64,000 nucleotides of DNA from Ophthalmolycus amberensis. Its lineage: Eukaryota > Chordata > Actinopteri > Perciformes > Zoarcidae. Below are positions 23,622 to 41,800 of the stretch, one piece after another (position 1 is the stretch's first letter; each line of letters opens with the position of its first letter). The notes beneath the pieces were generated by a model. That model had not been told where the DNA came from. It did not search any database and was given only the letters and a program-made list of their open reading frames with translations. Both the position numbers and the translations under genes were made by a program. The DNA lies in contig JAFEUB010001018.1 of the NCBI GenBank assembly GCA_024529925.1, positions 377,001 through 441,000 on the forward strand. The letters are read 5' to 3'.

Positions 23622-26419
23622 ATATAGGAATCGTGCTGGCAAACTTCCCCAGCTTTGCCTGGTCAGGATAGACTTCCCCTAAATGTCCTGATGAATTTCA
23701 ACACACCGTTCCCGCTTAGTGTTGTCGGCACTGCATCGCGCCAAGCTTTTTGAATAGGCTATTTGATATGCAATGAATTTATTAGTTTGACATATTTCCC
23801 AAAAGACATTTTGGCCATTGATAACTTCATCTGCCAGACAACTACACACGATAACGGCATATGCCGGCTAACGTAGCCCGGTGTTTGACTCTTCATGGCG
23901 ACTGTTTAACGCTTACTCTGAACAGAAACTGTCAATCCTGCTATGTGTCTACCCCCGTTAGCTGTTAGCTCTGTTAGCCAAACACACCGCAGCACTCACC
24001 TAGCTGCCCGCTGGCTGCTAACAGCTAACTAGCTCTCATCCTACGGACATGAGAAGACGTGCTTCGTTGCAGTCAGCGCTCAGCTCGTTTGTTATTAGCT
24101 AAGGGATAGTTCAATTCAAGAGGAAAACAAGATTCCAAACTGAAGCTGTTGTTGACTTACTTGCCCCTACTGGCCAGTTAAAGGTAGTTAGGGGTCAGCA
24201 GCCAATGGCGGAATGAATAATATGTTGTCAATAAATCACTGCAACCACGAGAGGTACTTGAGCAAACAATCATAAACGAGCGCAGACATTTTAGGCTGAT
24301 GGGTTCAGCAGTATGCGAGATAAGCCTCGGACAGACAGACACAGTGACGCACACACTCACACATGCACACGCACAACCCAAGACATGATCTCCTTGCAGA
24401 GGTAATGATCCTCTCTAAAGGGGGTTTTCCCATTCCATAAGATACGGTGGAAAGGGGAGAGAGTTTAGTTTGATGACTTCTAAGAAGCAGAAACTCCGAA
24501 CTCAGCTTTCAAACTTGAGATGTCGTTACCCCCCCCCCCCCTGCTCTCTCACAAGTGTGAGTTTGTGCACATCTGTATGTGTGTGAAGGGTACATTACAG
24601 CATATTGCTACACAAATGAAATGAAAACTGTTATAGAAGGGGTAATGGAGGGAGGAAAGGAGAGAGGGATTTAAAATATAGAGAGCGAGTCATTGATTAA
24701 ATGCTGCAAAGTGAGAGTAATTCTGTGAGCGCTGGGAATACACACACACCACACCCTCTCCATTATTCATGCCTCTGCATCTCTCTCTTCACCTTCCTCT
24801 CCTTTCACTCTTTGTCCCTCTTTCCCATCTCTCTCTCACTCTCCCTCTCTCGCTCTCTCATACATATCTGTGAGCTGGCTGTCGATGACCGGTGATGAAT
24901 CTCAGCCGGTGTACAACCTGCGTTTAGTTCTGTCATTATTCAATAACATGTGGAGCAGAAATCAAGGCGGCGTGGCAGTTATTGTACTGCTGCCGGCGCC
25001 ATGTGATTATTCGCTGTGATTTACTTCGCTGCCCTGTCCTTTAGAACCAGCGTTAACGTGAGTTGTTTGTCTGACCGGGAGTGCAGAGAACCGGGGGTGT
25101 CCTTCGGTTTGAGTAACTACTTCGGTTTAATAAGAAAAAGAGTGTTCCGCAGTCGTAGATAATGAGAAAAGTTGGCAGCGCTTTATCGGGGAAGTGGTGC
25201 ACGGTGGCATTTGTCTTTGGCAGCTTGGGCAGACACAACATGGAATCTGCAGAAAGTGCACTTTGGATTAAAGAATGGCTTTAATCAAATGTAGATAAGC
25301 ATACACCATATTAAATAGCTTATAAGATGTCATGAAATGGTGATAATGCCTGTCGCACGTTCAAGTTGACCTCATTGGGTAGCTTGTTTCCATTTTGTTG
25401 CTAGTTTTGTATCTGTTACCTGTTCCATGTTGGCCAAAGCGATTCTCTCAAAGGATATCTAAATATCCTGCCTTACATGAATACCGTAACACCTCCCAGG
25501 CCTAGTGTTTAGCAAACCGTCAATTAACTAGTTGTCAGTACTAGGCTATGGCGGTTATGAAATCCTACGCTGGCATTGCCTGAGAATGCACCACGTGTTC
25601 CATGACCTCTGCATTAGTGGTTTGGACTGTACCAGCTGGCATCGTGCCAGCCCAGCCTGACCCCCTGTAGCTGTAGCAGATATATCGGCCTACTCAGATT
25701 AAACCACATTGATATGTGGGGGGATTCACTCTACAGTACGTTAAGCCCGCGGGCCGCAGCCTGCTGACTTCTATTGGGGCCGGCCACAGCGATGGCCGAC
25801 GAGGGTTAATGCGTTGGCAGTGGGAGCTGAGGACACAGAGATTAGGCCTCTGCTACTAATTGCACGAGGGGAAGATTTGTTTAAATTGGGAGGGAATAAG
25901 CCTGCAGGGCTTCAGTGGGGGGTAGCCAGCCGAATATGTCGAGGAGGTGGAGAAGTATATGCTGTAGCTAAGGAGCTTCATTGACAAAAACAGGCACAGG
26001 GATAGTTGCTCCCTTCATGGATATCACACCGCTGTAGCTCCGATCTCTCTTTTTCTTTGAGTTCAGGCTTGGCACAGTTAAGTAAATATGACCTGTTTTT
26101 ATTTTCAGACTCGTAACAACTTAAGAACTTATTAGTAATGCTCGCAGCCCTTATTCAAGCGTCATGCCACCACTGTTTGAACTTGCACCTATTTAAAAAA
26201 AAATATGTTTTAGTTTAGGGAAGAATCTGTCACAGATGAAGGTTTTCTTTAGATGTTTTCAGAATATGTAATCTTTCTGAATGTGGTCTGCTTCAGTGGA
26301 GGATATAATCAACACTCTGAGGAGCTTTTGTTTTGCACTCAGTAACATCATCTTCAAAATGATAATACAAACCTTCAGGCTCTCAAAAAGAAAAAGAAAA
26401 TCAAAAGTCAGAAAGTCAA
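23622..26419. other. Non-coding interval
   Basis: The part 23800-24100 is dotted with GTTAGC/GCTAAC motifs, including TAG|GTGAGT on the minus strand near 24002-23994, which resembles a first-exon donor of an unidentified transcript or element. A poly-C run lies at 24530-24541 and a CT-rich stretch at 24770-24860. The parts 24897-25030 and 25740-25960 look like unique, possibly conserved non-coding DNA. Confidence 0.4.
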
Positions 26420-26895
26420 TCCTCATAGACAACCATGTTATAATGCCCAACTTTAAAGCAGAAATAAACATGCTCACAATCTGGTACAAAAAACGGTTTT
26501 GGTCTCCATAGCTGTATGGATGATGAATGTTTCCATAACTCACCCGTTTAAATCATAAGGCTTAAATAAAGGCATAATTGAGGGCATTGCCGTTTTGAGT
26601 GACAGGTGGGTGCCGTCGTGTCAGGACGCTAGCTGCTAGCTAACGATCCACCTCATTAGCTGGGTGTTACGGCACTGCTGAGATGGCAGCTATGAGCTAT
26701 GCGGCTCATCAGAAACATATGGGTGACGTCACAGAGACTACGTCCATATTTTACAGTCCATGATTTGACCCCAATCTCTTCTGTAATCTTAATTCCTGTC
26801 CATCCCAAATACGCGATTTGTAAAGGTGACCATGTTTCACACCGACAGCTAATCCAAAGCAAAGCTGTGACCGCTGTTCAATCGTGTCAGGTAGC
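26420..26895. repeat. Percomorph dispersed repeat, second type
   Basis: I recognise the motif series CATGTTATAATGCCCAACTTT, TGGTACAAAAAACGG, TTTTGGTCTCCATA, ACTCACCCGTTTAAAT, TTTGAGTGACAGGTGGGTGC, then GGTGACGTCACAGAGACTAC and CGTCCATATTTTACAGTCCA. These occur in order in a common fish interspersed repeat. The GTGACGTCAC core is a CRE-like palindrome. The element class cannot be assigned from this copy. Confidence 0.65.
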
Positions 26896-27119
26896 TAATC
26901 CACTTGTGCCTGAATTACTTTCATGTAAACATACCCACTGATTGCTGTGGGACCCCAGATGACTGGGAAACACACATGATTAATGATGTTACAATGAGTT
27001 CTTATTGATTGACTGAACGATGAATGCAGACTAATGACAGAGTTGTGCATCCTGCATCATCAGTAAGGCTTCCCATGTTTTCTGCCGTAGCTCTGGTTCC
27101 CGGCTTGATCCACTTCTTA

Positions 27120-27792
27120 TGCTGTGTTCACACCAAAACGCGACGCAAAGGTTTCGCGCAACTAGATTACACACAAAGTCAATGCAAAGACGAGAATGGA
27201 CGCGAGTAAAAGTAAAGTCGCGCCGGGTGGCACGAATGCAAAAATAGTTCAACACCCAAATGAGGCGAATTTCGTAAGTCGCGTCATTCGCTTACTCTAC
27301 GCCCATAGCGTTATTTTGAGTGTTGATGGCGCTGCTACAATGATAGCAAAGCCGAGCACATTTTAAAAGTAATTTGCTTGTTGTCTTGTGGATTAACAAA
27401 ATATGCATTCAGACTTTTTACAAATCGGCATCATTTGGCATCCCTTTTATTCGTTTATTGCAATTAAATCACAGCAGAATTGTTTATTTTGGGATCATAC
27501 AGCTGTAGTAAACCAGCCGACGTGTGGCTTGCTAGATACAATGAATACAGCTCGATGAAATTCAACCATCGCCTCATATGTTGGACTTCCACAACATATA
27601 CAGCAGCAATAATGGTTATTTCTTCCATGGTTGATGGCGGAAATAAATGGCGTAGTTGATAACAGTTTCCATGGAAATAAGCCACTCGTCTTGTCTGGTA
27701 TGAATGACGCGAATCAACACATGATCCCGCGGGTAAACTCCCACGAGGAAGGCAACCCAAAAAGTTGCTTCGCGTTTGGTGTGAACGCAGCA
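27120..27792 (-). mobile_element. PIF-Harbinger-type DNA transposon, internally deleted (673 bp)
   Basis: The left end (TGCTGTGTTCACACCAAA) and the inverse of the right end (TGCTGCGTTCACACCAAA) are inverted repeats. They continue to CGCGA on both sides with one extra A on the left. The element is flanked by TTA on both sides (27117-27119, 27793-27795), matching the TWA target preference of PIF-Harbinger. On the minus strand an ATG near 27628 opens MEEITIIAAVYVVEVQHMRR, which resembles the start of fish Harbinger transposases, but the reading stops after 54 codons and no DDE region follows. It is therefore a non-autonomous deletion derivative. Confidence 0.82.
27464..27628 (-). pseudogene. Remnant of Harbinger transposase N-terminus
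   Basis: The 54-codon reading starting MEEITIIAAVYV lies on the minus strand inside the element with TTA duplications. It keeps the acidic-hydrophobic start and an HMRRW basic stretch but lacks all catalytic motifs. Similarity to transposase starts is from memory of the family and is moderate. Confidence 0.4.
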
Positions 27793-28290
27793 TTACAAAG
27801 TATTTGGCCGTCTCAGAATCGTACCGACGGTATATATATTGCATTTTGTTCCCAAACTCAACATCCCCTCCCTTCTGGCTAATAGTTGCTAATCGCGTTT
27901 CTCCCGGCGGCGCTGCCAGAGTTGGTGTTTGAAGCTGGCGGTTCCGCAGCTACAAACTCCCAATAAAGGATGCTGAGAATAACAAGGCTCTTCAAGCAAC
28001 ATTCTTATTCAGCAACAGATGCATGCATCTCTTTATAAGCCCTTTTTCACTCCCCTCTTTTGAAAGTTCTCCTCCTCTCCATCACTCCTCTCAGACGCTC
28101 TGTTAAGCCCGCTATCTGATGTGTTAATGAGGCACTAATGAGACAAGGGCCGTCTTAATCTCAGGCAGGAGGACCGGAGCGTCGGGCGGTTTGAAACAGC
28201 CCGCGGGGTCAGCAGGGGGAAGGGCGTTCCGGGAGGAAGGGCGTGAGAGAAAGGAATGGAAGGAGAAAGCAACAAAGGTGAAAAGCAGAG

Positions 28291-28370
28291 TTATATATAT
28301 ATGTTATCAATATACAGTATATATATATATACAGTATATATATATATGTATGTATGTGTGTGTGTGTGTG
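28291..28370. repeat. Compound (TA)n / (GTAT)n / (GT)n microsatellite
   Basis: TA blocks separated by CAGTATA and TATCAATATACAG are followed by GTAT units and a GT block. The TA blocks are self-complementary and could extrude as hairpins. Confidence 0.95.
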
Positions 28371-29239
28371 GTGTAAATTAGTTGTAGTGCAATGTTCTGT
28401 GCTAATGACTTTAGAAGATGTGTGGGTGGAAGGAGTCACTATCTGTAGCCTGATGGGAGACAAATAATGAGGCAGTTGTTGTGTGCACACTCCACACCCA
28501 CACACTTGGTTTCAAAAAAATAAAGAAGAAAACGTACAGAAAGTGAAATCTTCATCCCTCACGGAGGCTCCTCACCATCTTTTCAAGTCTCAGCGTCTTT
28601 CATCCTCTCTCTCAGGTCCAAGTCCAGCTGTCCCGTGGCCGTCTCTTTGTCTTTGTCCATGCCGCCCGCCTGCTTCCTGAAAGATGAAGGGGTGTCCTTT
28701 TTTTTTCTCCTCTTGATGAAAAATGGAGAAGTTCTGGCTGCAGGTGTTCCGTCGCTCCCATCTCGTTCACCGGTGGGATCCCACTGATCAATCAAGTCAA
28801 TTACCACTGAAGTCTCGTAATTTTCCCTCATCACAGATTTATTTGTGACTTTATCTTGACACGCAACAACTTATGTGGGGGAAAAGTTTTTGATTTTGAA
28901 ACTTGGAAGCATAAATTAAACCAAGGAGCAGTGAGTTCCTTTCTTTTAAATTGTCCCCGCTGGCTTTGAGTCGGGGGTTTGAGAACATTTGACTGGCTGC
29001 AGACCCGTAAAGCTGACAGCTGATTTCAGCCCAGTCTGAACTGCGGCCCCCCTGCTAGCCTTCACACTCTTTTTGTCTAACGCCATATGTTGCAGGTTTT
29101 TTTTAACCGAGATTCTGCCCGAGGGATTATCTTGGATTATCCAAACAGTCTCGTCTTCGAGCTCCAATCCCACTTCTGGCTTCTTCCTGTGACTTCTGAT
29201 TCCCCTCTGCAACCAGAAACTTTTCTCTTGCTCCCATTG

Positions 29240-29360
29240 CAAGAGGCAAGGCAGCTTTATTTGTAGAGCACAGGTTTTACAGGGTAATACCAATACAGCA
29301 AAGGTAAAATTGTGCAAAAGTAGAAGCAACTCATACAAGAGAAACACAATTTAAAAGTAA
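29240..29360. repeat. Dispersed repeat fragment (GGCAAGGCAGCTTTATTTGTA type)
   Basis: GGCAAGGCAGCTTTATTTGTA followed by GAGCACA matches a motif common at the end of fish interspersed repeats (GCAAGGCA-GTTTATTTATATAGCAC). The copy is short and its ends are unclear. Confidence 0.5.
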
Positions 29361-29373
29361 ACTAGTGCCGTTT

Positions 29374-29510
29374 AATCAGAATCAGATTCGGTTTATTGCC
29401 ATGTACGTTTGAGTGAATTTTGTATTTGGCTTGGTGAATGTTGCATAACAATAAACACAGTGCGATAGTATGAGACATAATTAAAAAATATAAATGTGAA
29501 AATGAACAAC
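29374..29510. repeat. Dispersed repeat fragment (AATCAGAATCAG...TTTATTGCC type)
   Basis: AATCAGAATCAGATTCGGTT followed by TATTGCC is a well-known motif in fish repeats (GAATCAGAATCAG..TTTATTGCCAAGTA). It continues with a GAATTTG-like and CATAACAATAA-like stretch that also fits. Class not assigned. Confidence 0.55.
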
Positions 29511-30055
29511 AGAATAAACAACCAAACTAATTCAGAGTGCATTAAAAGTAGTTATTAAATAAGGTGAACATTAAAAGATAAAAGAACATAGAAAATGCTC
29601 CCGCATTTAAATGCACAATTATATTAAATGGAAAAAATCAACAATAATGCAATAATAATAAAATGCAAAATCGGCGAGCACAGATAGATGGAACCTCACG
29701 ATAAACTGAGGCCTGAAATGACTTCTTGTCATATATTTACATATATGTTTGTCTTTTATTTTGTTATTTTTGTATCGCTTTTGAATTAATTGAAAATATC
29801 GGACAACTTATTTACTTGACTCGTGAATAGTAGTCAACGTGAAACCTCATATAACGCAATATTGTGCTTTCCACGCTTTACCTTTCCACATTTTTACATT
29901 CTCCAACTCTATGGGACATGTTGAAACACACAAACAAACACTGCAGATCTGCTTCAGGCATCCTATGCACTCACAGGCAACCAGAGGCAGCTCCTGTTTG
30001 CCTGCCAACTGTAACACACTTGAGTCGTGTGAACTCAAATCTACTCGATTGATTT

Positions 30056-36324
<6,269 letters not shown>

Positions 36325-36446
36325 TGAGATGGAGCAGGGCCGAGGGACACGGTGATCATGAGCCGGGCTGAAGGACTGAATGAGCAGGACCATGGCCGAG
36401 GGACGCAGTGATTAGGAGTAGGGCAGAGGGACGCAGTGAGCAGGAC
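36325..36446 (+). repeat. Degenerate minisatellite
   Basis: Units built on GAGCAGGGCCGAGGGAC and (A/G)CGCAGTGAT recur at about 36332, 36382 and 36416, with shorter intermediate units. Unit length alternates near 22 and 34 bases. Confidence 0.75.
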
Positions 36447-38229
36447 TTCTACTTGAGTATACAGACAGTATGCCACCTCTGATCACCAGGGAGCAGTCAA
36501 GAGAGGATGAGTAGGCTGGTCCACTTTACACATATATTTAAGCGGACCGCGAGGATGTTGCAGTGCTGGGTGGACACCCAGTGTTCCAGGTACGGCGCTG
36601 CACGTTATACATCCCATTTTGCGTGGAGTCCTGAGGGCCTGTGTGTTAGAGAACACACACACAGCTTCAGCACCTCAGCATGAGTGAGCGAGAGGGAGAT
36701 ATGGAGTATATATTTAGCTTGGACCGCTATGCGTGCCTTTACCTCCCGGGGTCAGCTCACTGGGGGGTTGCAGGGATTAAAGATAGCGTTCAAGCAGATT
36801 CATCATTTATTCATCCACTTCCACCTACCTCCACCGCACCACTTCCATCCCCTGTGAGTGAGTGCAACGCAATTAGATCTCTGCAAACGAAGACCCGGCG
36901 CGTCTCCGAGGCGAACTGCAGACGGGCAGTGCGTGTCGGGCTTGAAGCGTGGACACAACAGGTTACTAAGCAGTATATACGTCGTGTGGTAGATTGTGTT
37001 TTTTACGGGTTTGTAGCGTGATGCCGTGTGGCTGCAAACGAAGTGAAAATAAATGAAGGAGTGGAGGATTAAGTTGTGATGAGTTTTATGTGCGTGATGC
37101 TGAGATGTAGAATATGGGGGGGTTGTGGGGAGAAGATGGCACGGGTTCGTGCGAGTGGACTGTAAGGATTTAACGCTGATTGTGCGGGGGGGGGGTCGTG
37201 AGTGAGTGCGACCGCCTCTATAACCTCCGGTCAGGCACTGGCGCTTCAGGACCGGGTCAACGTATCCCTGCCGAACAGATGGGGGTCAATTGGACTCACC
37301 CATGCGGAGCCAGTCTAACCTTGAACGCTGGCAGCGGGTGCAGGTTACCTTTCCAATTTACCCCCCCCCCCCGCCAAGTGGAAGAGCCATGCCAGCCATA
37401 AGCAGCCCCCTTCCAATCGACCGAGCTCTCATCTGCCAACTACCCCCCCTAAGCCGCCAGTCAGAGAGGGAGATGAAGAGGGGGAGGGAGCGCTCAGCGC
37501 CTGAGAGCCCCGGCAAAATACGAGGGATTGGCAATAATGAGGCTTTACAGAGAAAATGAAAGGAGACGTGGAGAAACGGGAGATTGAGAGAAAAAGAGAG
37601 AGGATTGACAGAGAAAATAGGTTAGATCAGAGAGGATGTGTTTTAGCGAGAGGGGCCAAAGGGGAGGCAGAGCTTTAGCCCCAGTGGCTTTACTGGTAAG
37701 CATGCACGCAAGGCCTTCTGATTGTTGTGTCTCCCCGGCGGTCATTGCAGGGCTCCTTCATGTGTACTAATTGCCTGCTGAAGATACGCAAACAATGGAT
37801 CGTCTCAAATATTACACATGTCGATGTCCGCCGTTTACAAGTACCGTGTCTCCCACCTGTATTGGTCGGCTCTGTTAATGGGTCACATGAAGTGTAATCC
37901 TGTTTTTGAGTGAAACCAATTAGAATGAATTAATTTGCCATTAGTAACAGTTTGTGGTATGGAATTCCTATCAACTTTTTATTACAGTATTGCGTTGAGT
38001 CAACTCTATTGCCATGAAAGAGAAAGTTGTTAGGAACCTGCCTCGACAACATGGCATATACATAAAATACCATAGATATAAAAGATAAGCTAAAAACCTT
38101 AAAGTGCCCCAAGGGCACAATTGAAGAGTCTAATAGCCTCCAGGAATGCTCTTCATGTGTACCCCTTGGATTCAGAATACCTCCGTCCAGGTGGCGTTCC
38201 CTCAGAGAGCCGAGGTCCTGGATCAGAAT
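36447..38229. other. Non-coding interval
   Basis: No gene. It contains poly-G (37187) and poly-C (37362) runs and purine-rich text at 37460-37660. ORFs of about 110 codons at 36680 lack any domain. Confidence 0.45.
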
Positions 38230-38583
38230 AAGGGCTGCGCAGTATATCGTTTCAGCATCGTGGCCCTCACCGTGGACATTTCCTCAGTGCCTGTGCTTCA
38301 CAATCGGCCCTCGGCGGGCTCTCCTCAGTGCGAGGGTTTTGCGGCAGTGTCGTCACACCACCCGGCCCCACACATACCATGTCATCACCGTTGTTTACAG
38401 GAGCACAAAGTTCTTCCTAGATCGAGCCTCTTCATTTTGCTCTCAAACTGCACCAGATTTTTTCAGGTACTTTGTCGTCATCTGGTAAAAAATCCCTTAT
38501 TTTGTATAATAACGCAAGATGTATTGGTGAAAAAAAGTTTTGCAATGTCAGTTTTTGTCCAATATCGTCGACGCTGAGAGGCC
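38230..38583. mobile_element. Degenerate hAT-like non-autonomous element
   Basis: The left end AAGGGCTGCGCAGTATATCG and the right end CCAATATCGTCGACGCTGAG are recognisable as decayed forms of GGGCTGCACGATATATCG and its inverse, a widespread vertebrate element end. The interior keeps GTTTCAGCATCGTGG and TTTTGCAATGTCAGTTTTTG. No target duplication can be read. Confidence 0.5.
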
Positions 38584-38789
38584 TAGCAGGACAACTGTGA
38601 AAGAGACACACACCCTGTGAACACACACAAAGTAATAGATGTTGTGTGTGACACTGAGATAATACAATAGGGTATCTGATGCAGACAGATTTATGTTTGG
38701 CTGGCAGTCTTTGTGTGTAAGAGAGAGCAGCAAACGCTGTCAAGCCCATTCAATTCAAATCAGACACGCGCACACAAACACACACCCGC

Positions 38790-38960
38790 AGTCCCCGGAC
38801 ATCTCCGCCGCCGTCGTCGTGTCCTCGCGTCCGGTATCCTCGGGGTACGGAGTGACAGATCCCAGGCGAAGCCAAGCACTTCCTGGTTTCGGCTCTGCTT
38901 CTCCTATCGGAGGCCACCATCTCATCTGACACGGCCGCCCCCCGCCCGAAAGCCCGTCCC
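38790..38960. promoter_or_regulatory. CpG-dense patch
   Basis: Many CpGs occur between CCGCCGCCGTCGTCGTG and CGGCCGCCCCCCGCCCG. No TATA box, coding start or splice donor can be tied to it. It might be a promoter of a non-coding RNA or a decayed element. Confidence 0.2.
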
Positions 38961-41504
38961 GTAATCACATCAGAGGGAGAGCAGAGGGAGTGACAAATCA
39001 CATTACAAGCCCTGACTCAGTGCAGTAGTTGTGTAGCCTCGATGCCGTCCTCCGTCTTTGTCCGTATCTCTGCGAATGAAGATTCATGATTCGGCCCCCG
39101 TGGGAGGAAGAGTAATGTGATAGAGAGGCAGGCTGCGAGTGAGGCTGCATGAGTGTGTTTGTGTGTGTGTGTGTGTGGTCTATAAAGGCGACCAGCCCAC
39201 GGGGCAGGTGGGATGTTCGGTGGGCCGGACGCTCAGTCGGCCTGGTTTTGTTTCAAGGAGCTGTCCTGAGGTGACGTCATTTCTTCTCCCTTCACAGGCT
39301 TGACTTTATATTTGTTCTTCACAGCTTCAGCGGAAACATGCACACGTACTGTAGAAGTGTGTGTGTGTGAGGAGTCATTAGATCATATTCTTTTGATATT
39401 TGTATACATGGCAGCAGTGGGTGGAAGGTTGGATTGAAAGAGTTCATTATAAATACATATTAAAATGCTATTATTCCTGTTTTGCATCCAGATTTAACGT
39501 GTACTTCTATAGTTCCACCTGATTTATTGGACAACAAAGGCTGCTGATGATTTGTTACATAAAAAAACTCATAATAAATATCTATACAAATATAAATTCA
39601 TCACCTGGACTATGTAAAGGAATCATTAAACATTTGGGATATATTTGTTCTTTTCCAGAAATAAATGAGCAAACCAAAACATTTGAACGACTCCCTCCCA
39701 GGGAGCTTGATATATAACTAACTGTGGATATAGCATTTAATAATGCTTCAGTGCTGGACATTGACTGAGTGGTCGTCTCTTGTTGCCTGCTCTCGTGTTT
39801 CACTCTCCTCGGCCCAAGAGATGGAGGATGCACTCTTCTTCTTCTGAGGAACACAATGTGGCAGTGATTTGAGAGGCACTGGCGACGCTCCATGAATGAA
39901 GCCAATCACGTACAAATCGCTGTGTTTATAGATCGGCGCAGTGTCTTTGGAGAGTAATTACAGGGTGTTTTATGCTTATGGGGTCCCAAAGTGAGGGATA
40001 GCAGATAGCACCCTTCATGGAACGATCAGGCAGCTCCCAAAAAAACAAAAAAGAGCTTTTTCTGTGTAATTTACATAATTAGGATGTAGACCAGCGGTAG
40101 ATGGTAAGGTAAGGTAAGTGGTACCATATGAAAGTGACATTTAGAGATTGAGACAAATGTCTCTCTGTGCCGTGTTAGCTCGGTATTCGTCCTCCAAAAA
40201 GCGAGGGTTTGGTAGAGATTAACTTTGATCTGACACACTGCTGGTGTCACGCATTTCGTCCCATCCTGAAGAGGGCCTAGATTTGCAGGCTGCTGGGTTT
40301 TTTCTAATATGTGATGGTTTTTCCTCTCCTCTCCTGTCTTATATTGATCTGTTACCAGTAGAGCAGTGGGACACACACGCATCCTCACTCCCTCCTGCCT
40401 GGGAATCCAATGCCAGAACACACGAGCTGCACTGCGGTGCTTTAATACAAGAGCACAACACAATGACAAGCACCTGGTAAAATCGATGACGACCAGCTAC
40501 ACACACACACACACACAATCTCACAAACAACACACCAGCACAAGACCCGCAGATGTAAGGAAGCCAAAGAAAAAGAACAGCCAAGGTCTTGCTCTGTATG
40601 CAAAACGCATACAACAAAAATCCCAGTTTGTATCAATGAGTTTTTATGTTAAAAAAAACGTACGCTCCAGGGGTCAGATTAATACCCTTTTCCCACCAAA
40701 ATGAGTGCATATAAGCAGGTTTTTTTTAAAGCCCAAAACCTTTACATGCCTCAAACACAAATATAATCTTGGAACCACATAACAAAAAAAAACACAGGCA
40801 GGTGGAAGCACATGCCACACAAGCAAATATAAACAAAAACAATTTGCCAAAAATTAGCCGGCTCATAAAAAACTGCTATGGAAAAGACGGCTCATTACTC
40901 TGTGTCCACACTTAGCTCTATGCAACACAGCTCTACATATTTAATGCCAACGGAGGGTAAAGAGAGTTCAACCAAAGTTTGAGGAACAATTTTTCATTCA
41001 CACACCTCGAGAAATCCCGGAGAGAGGGACCGCAATCGGGGAGCATGAATATTCTGCTTTGCATTTGCATGTGCTTATAGCTCCTCATCCTTTGGCCCCG
41101 CTTGTACCTTGCTCCACAGGCTGCAGGTGGAATCAATTATGCAAATAGCACTGTTGTCTTTGCAAAATTGAGCGCCGTCAGCACACGTCTGGAGATGAGT
41201 TGAAGGACGTCGACTCACCTTCTTGTCCCCGCACTGAAATAAAGCAAAGCGTCAAGCAGCCGCGCTTATTGGAAGTTGTCAGCTAATGTCAATACAGTAA
41301 TGCATTATGGTTCAACAACTTCCTTTTGAGGATTGACGGACCTAAACATGACGTGCATGGCAGCTGTTTGCTGAAGTGGCAGATGAAGTCCTCTGTGAGC
41401 AGTTATTTATGTTAAAAAGGTTCACAGTTCAAATTGCTTTATTATTTTTCTGCACATATGCTGAGGCATCATTTTCAGAAAGACTATCCAAACTGTTGTA
41501 GCAA
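38961..41504. other. Non-coding interval
   Basis: No gene. Short GT and CA tracts occur (39156-39177, 40500-40516). The segment 41140-41420, ending in CAATACAGTAATGCATTATGG-like text, is unique and could be conserved. Confidence 0.4.
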
Positions 41505-41800
41505 AGCGCGTGGCCGTTCTGAACAGGCTGATTGCTTGGCTCCTTGTATTGCTGCTTGTAGTGTTGTCGGGTGGGGGGGGGGGGGAGTTAGTATATCCAG
41601 CATCATGCAGTCAATGAGGCACCGCCCCCGCCGCTGCACAGAGCACTCTTCGCTTGTTTAAAAAAGTTAATTGATACTCAATGTGTCACATGTCCACATT
41701 GCACCGACACTGCAGGTCCTTGAGTCCCCAACAATGCATCCGCCAAGTGTGAAGTAGATCAGTTCTTGAGTTATGTGAAGGAAACGCTCACATACCTGCA
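41505..41800 (+). repeat. Dispersed repeat, copy B (partner at 11104)
   Basis: Carries the same ordered blocks as copy A: GCGTGGCCGTTCTGAA, TATCCAGCATC, TGCAGTCAATGAG, CCGCCCCCGCCGCTGCACAG and GCCAAGTGTGAAGTAGATCA, then TCTTGAGTTATGTGAAGGAA. A 12-base G run interrupts it at 41573. The two copies are on the same strand and diverged enough to be old. Confidence 0.65.
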
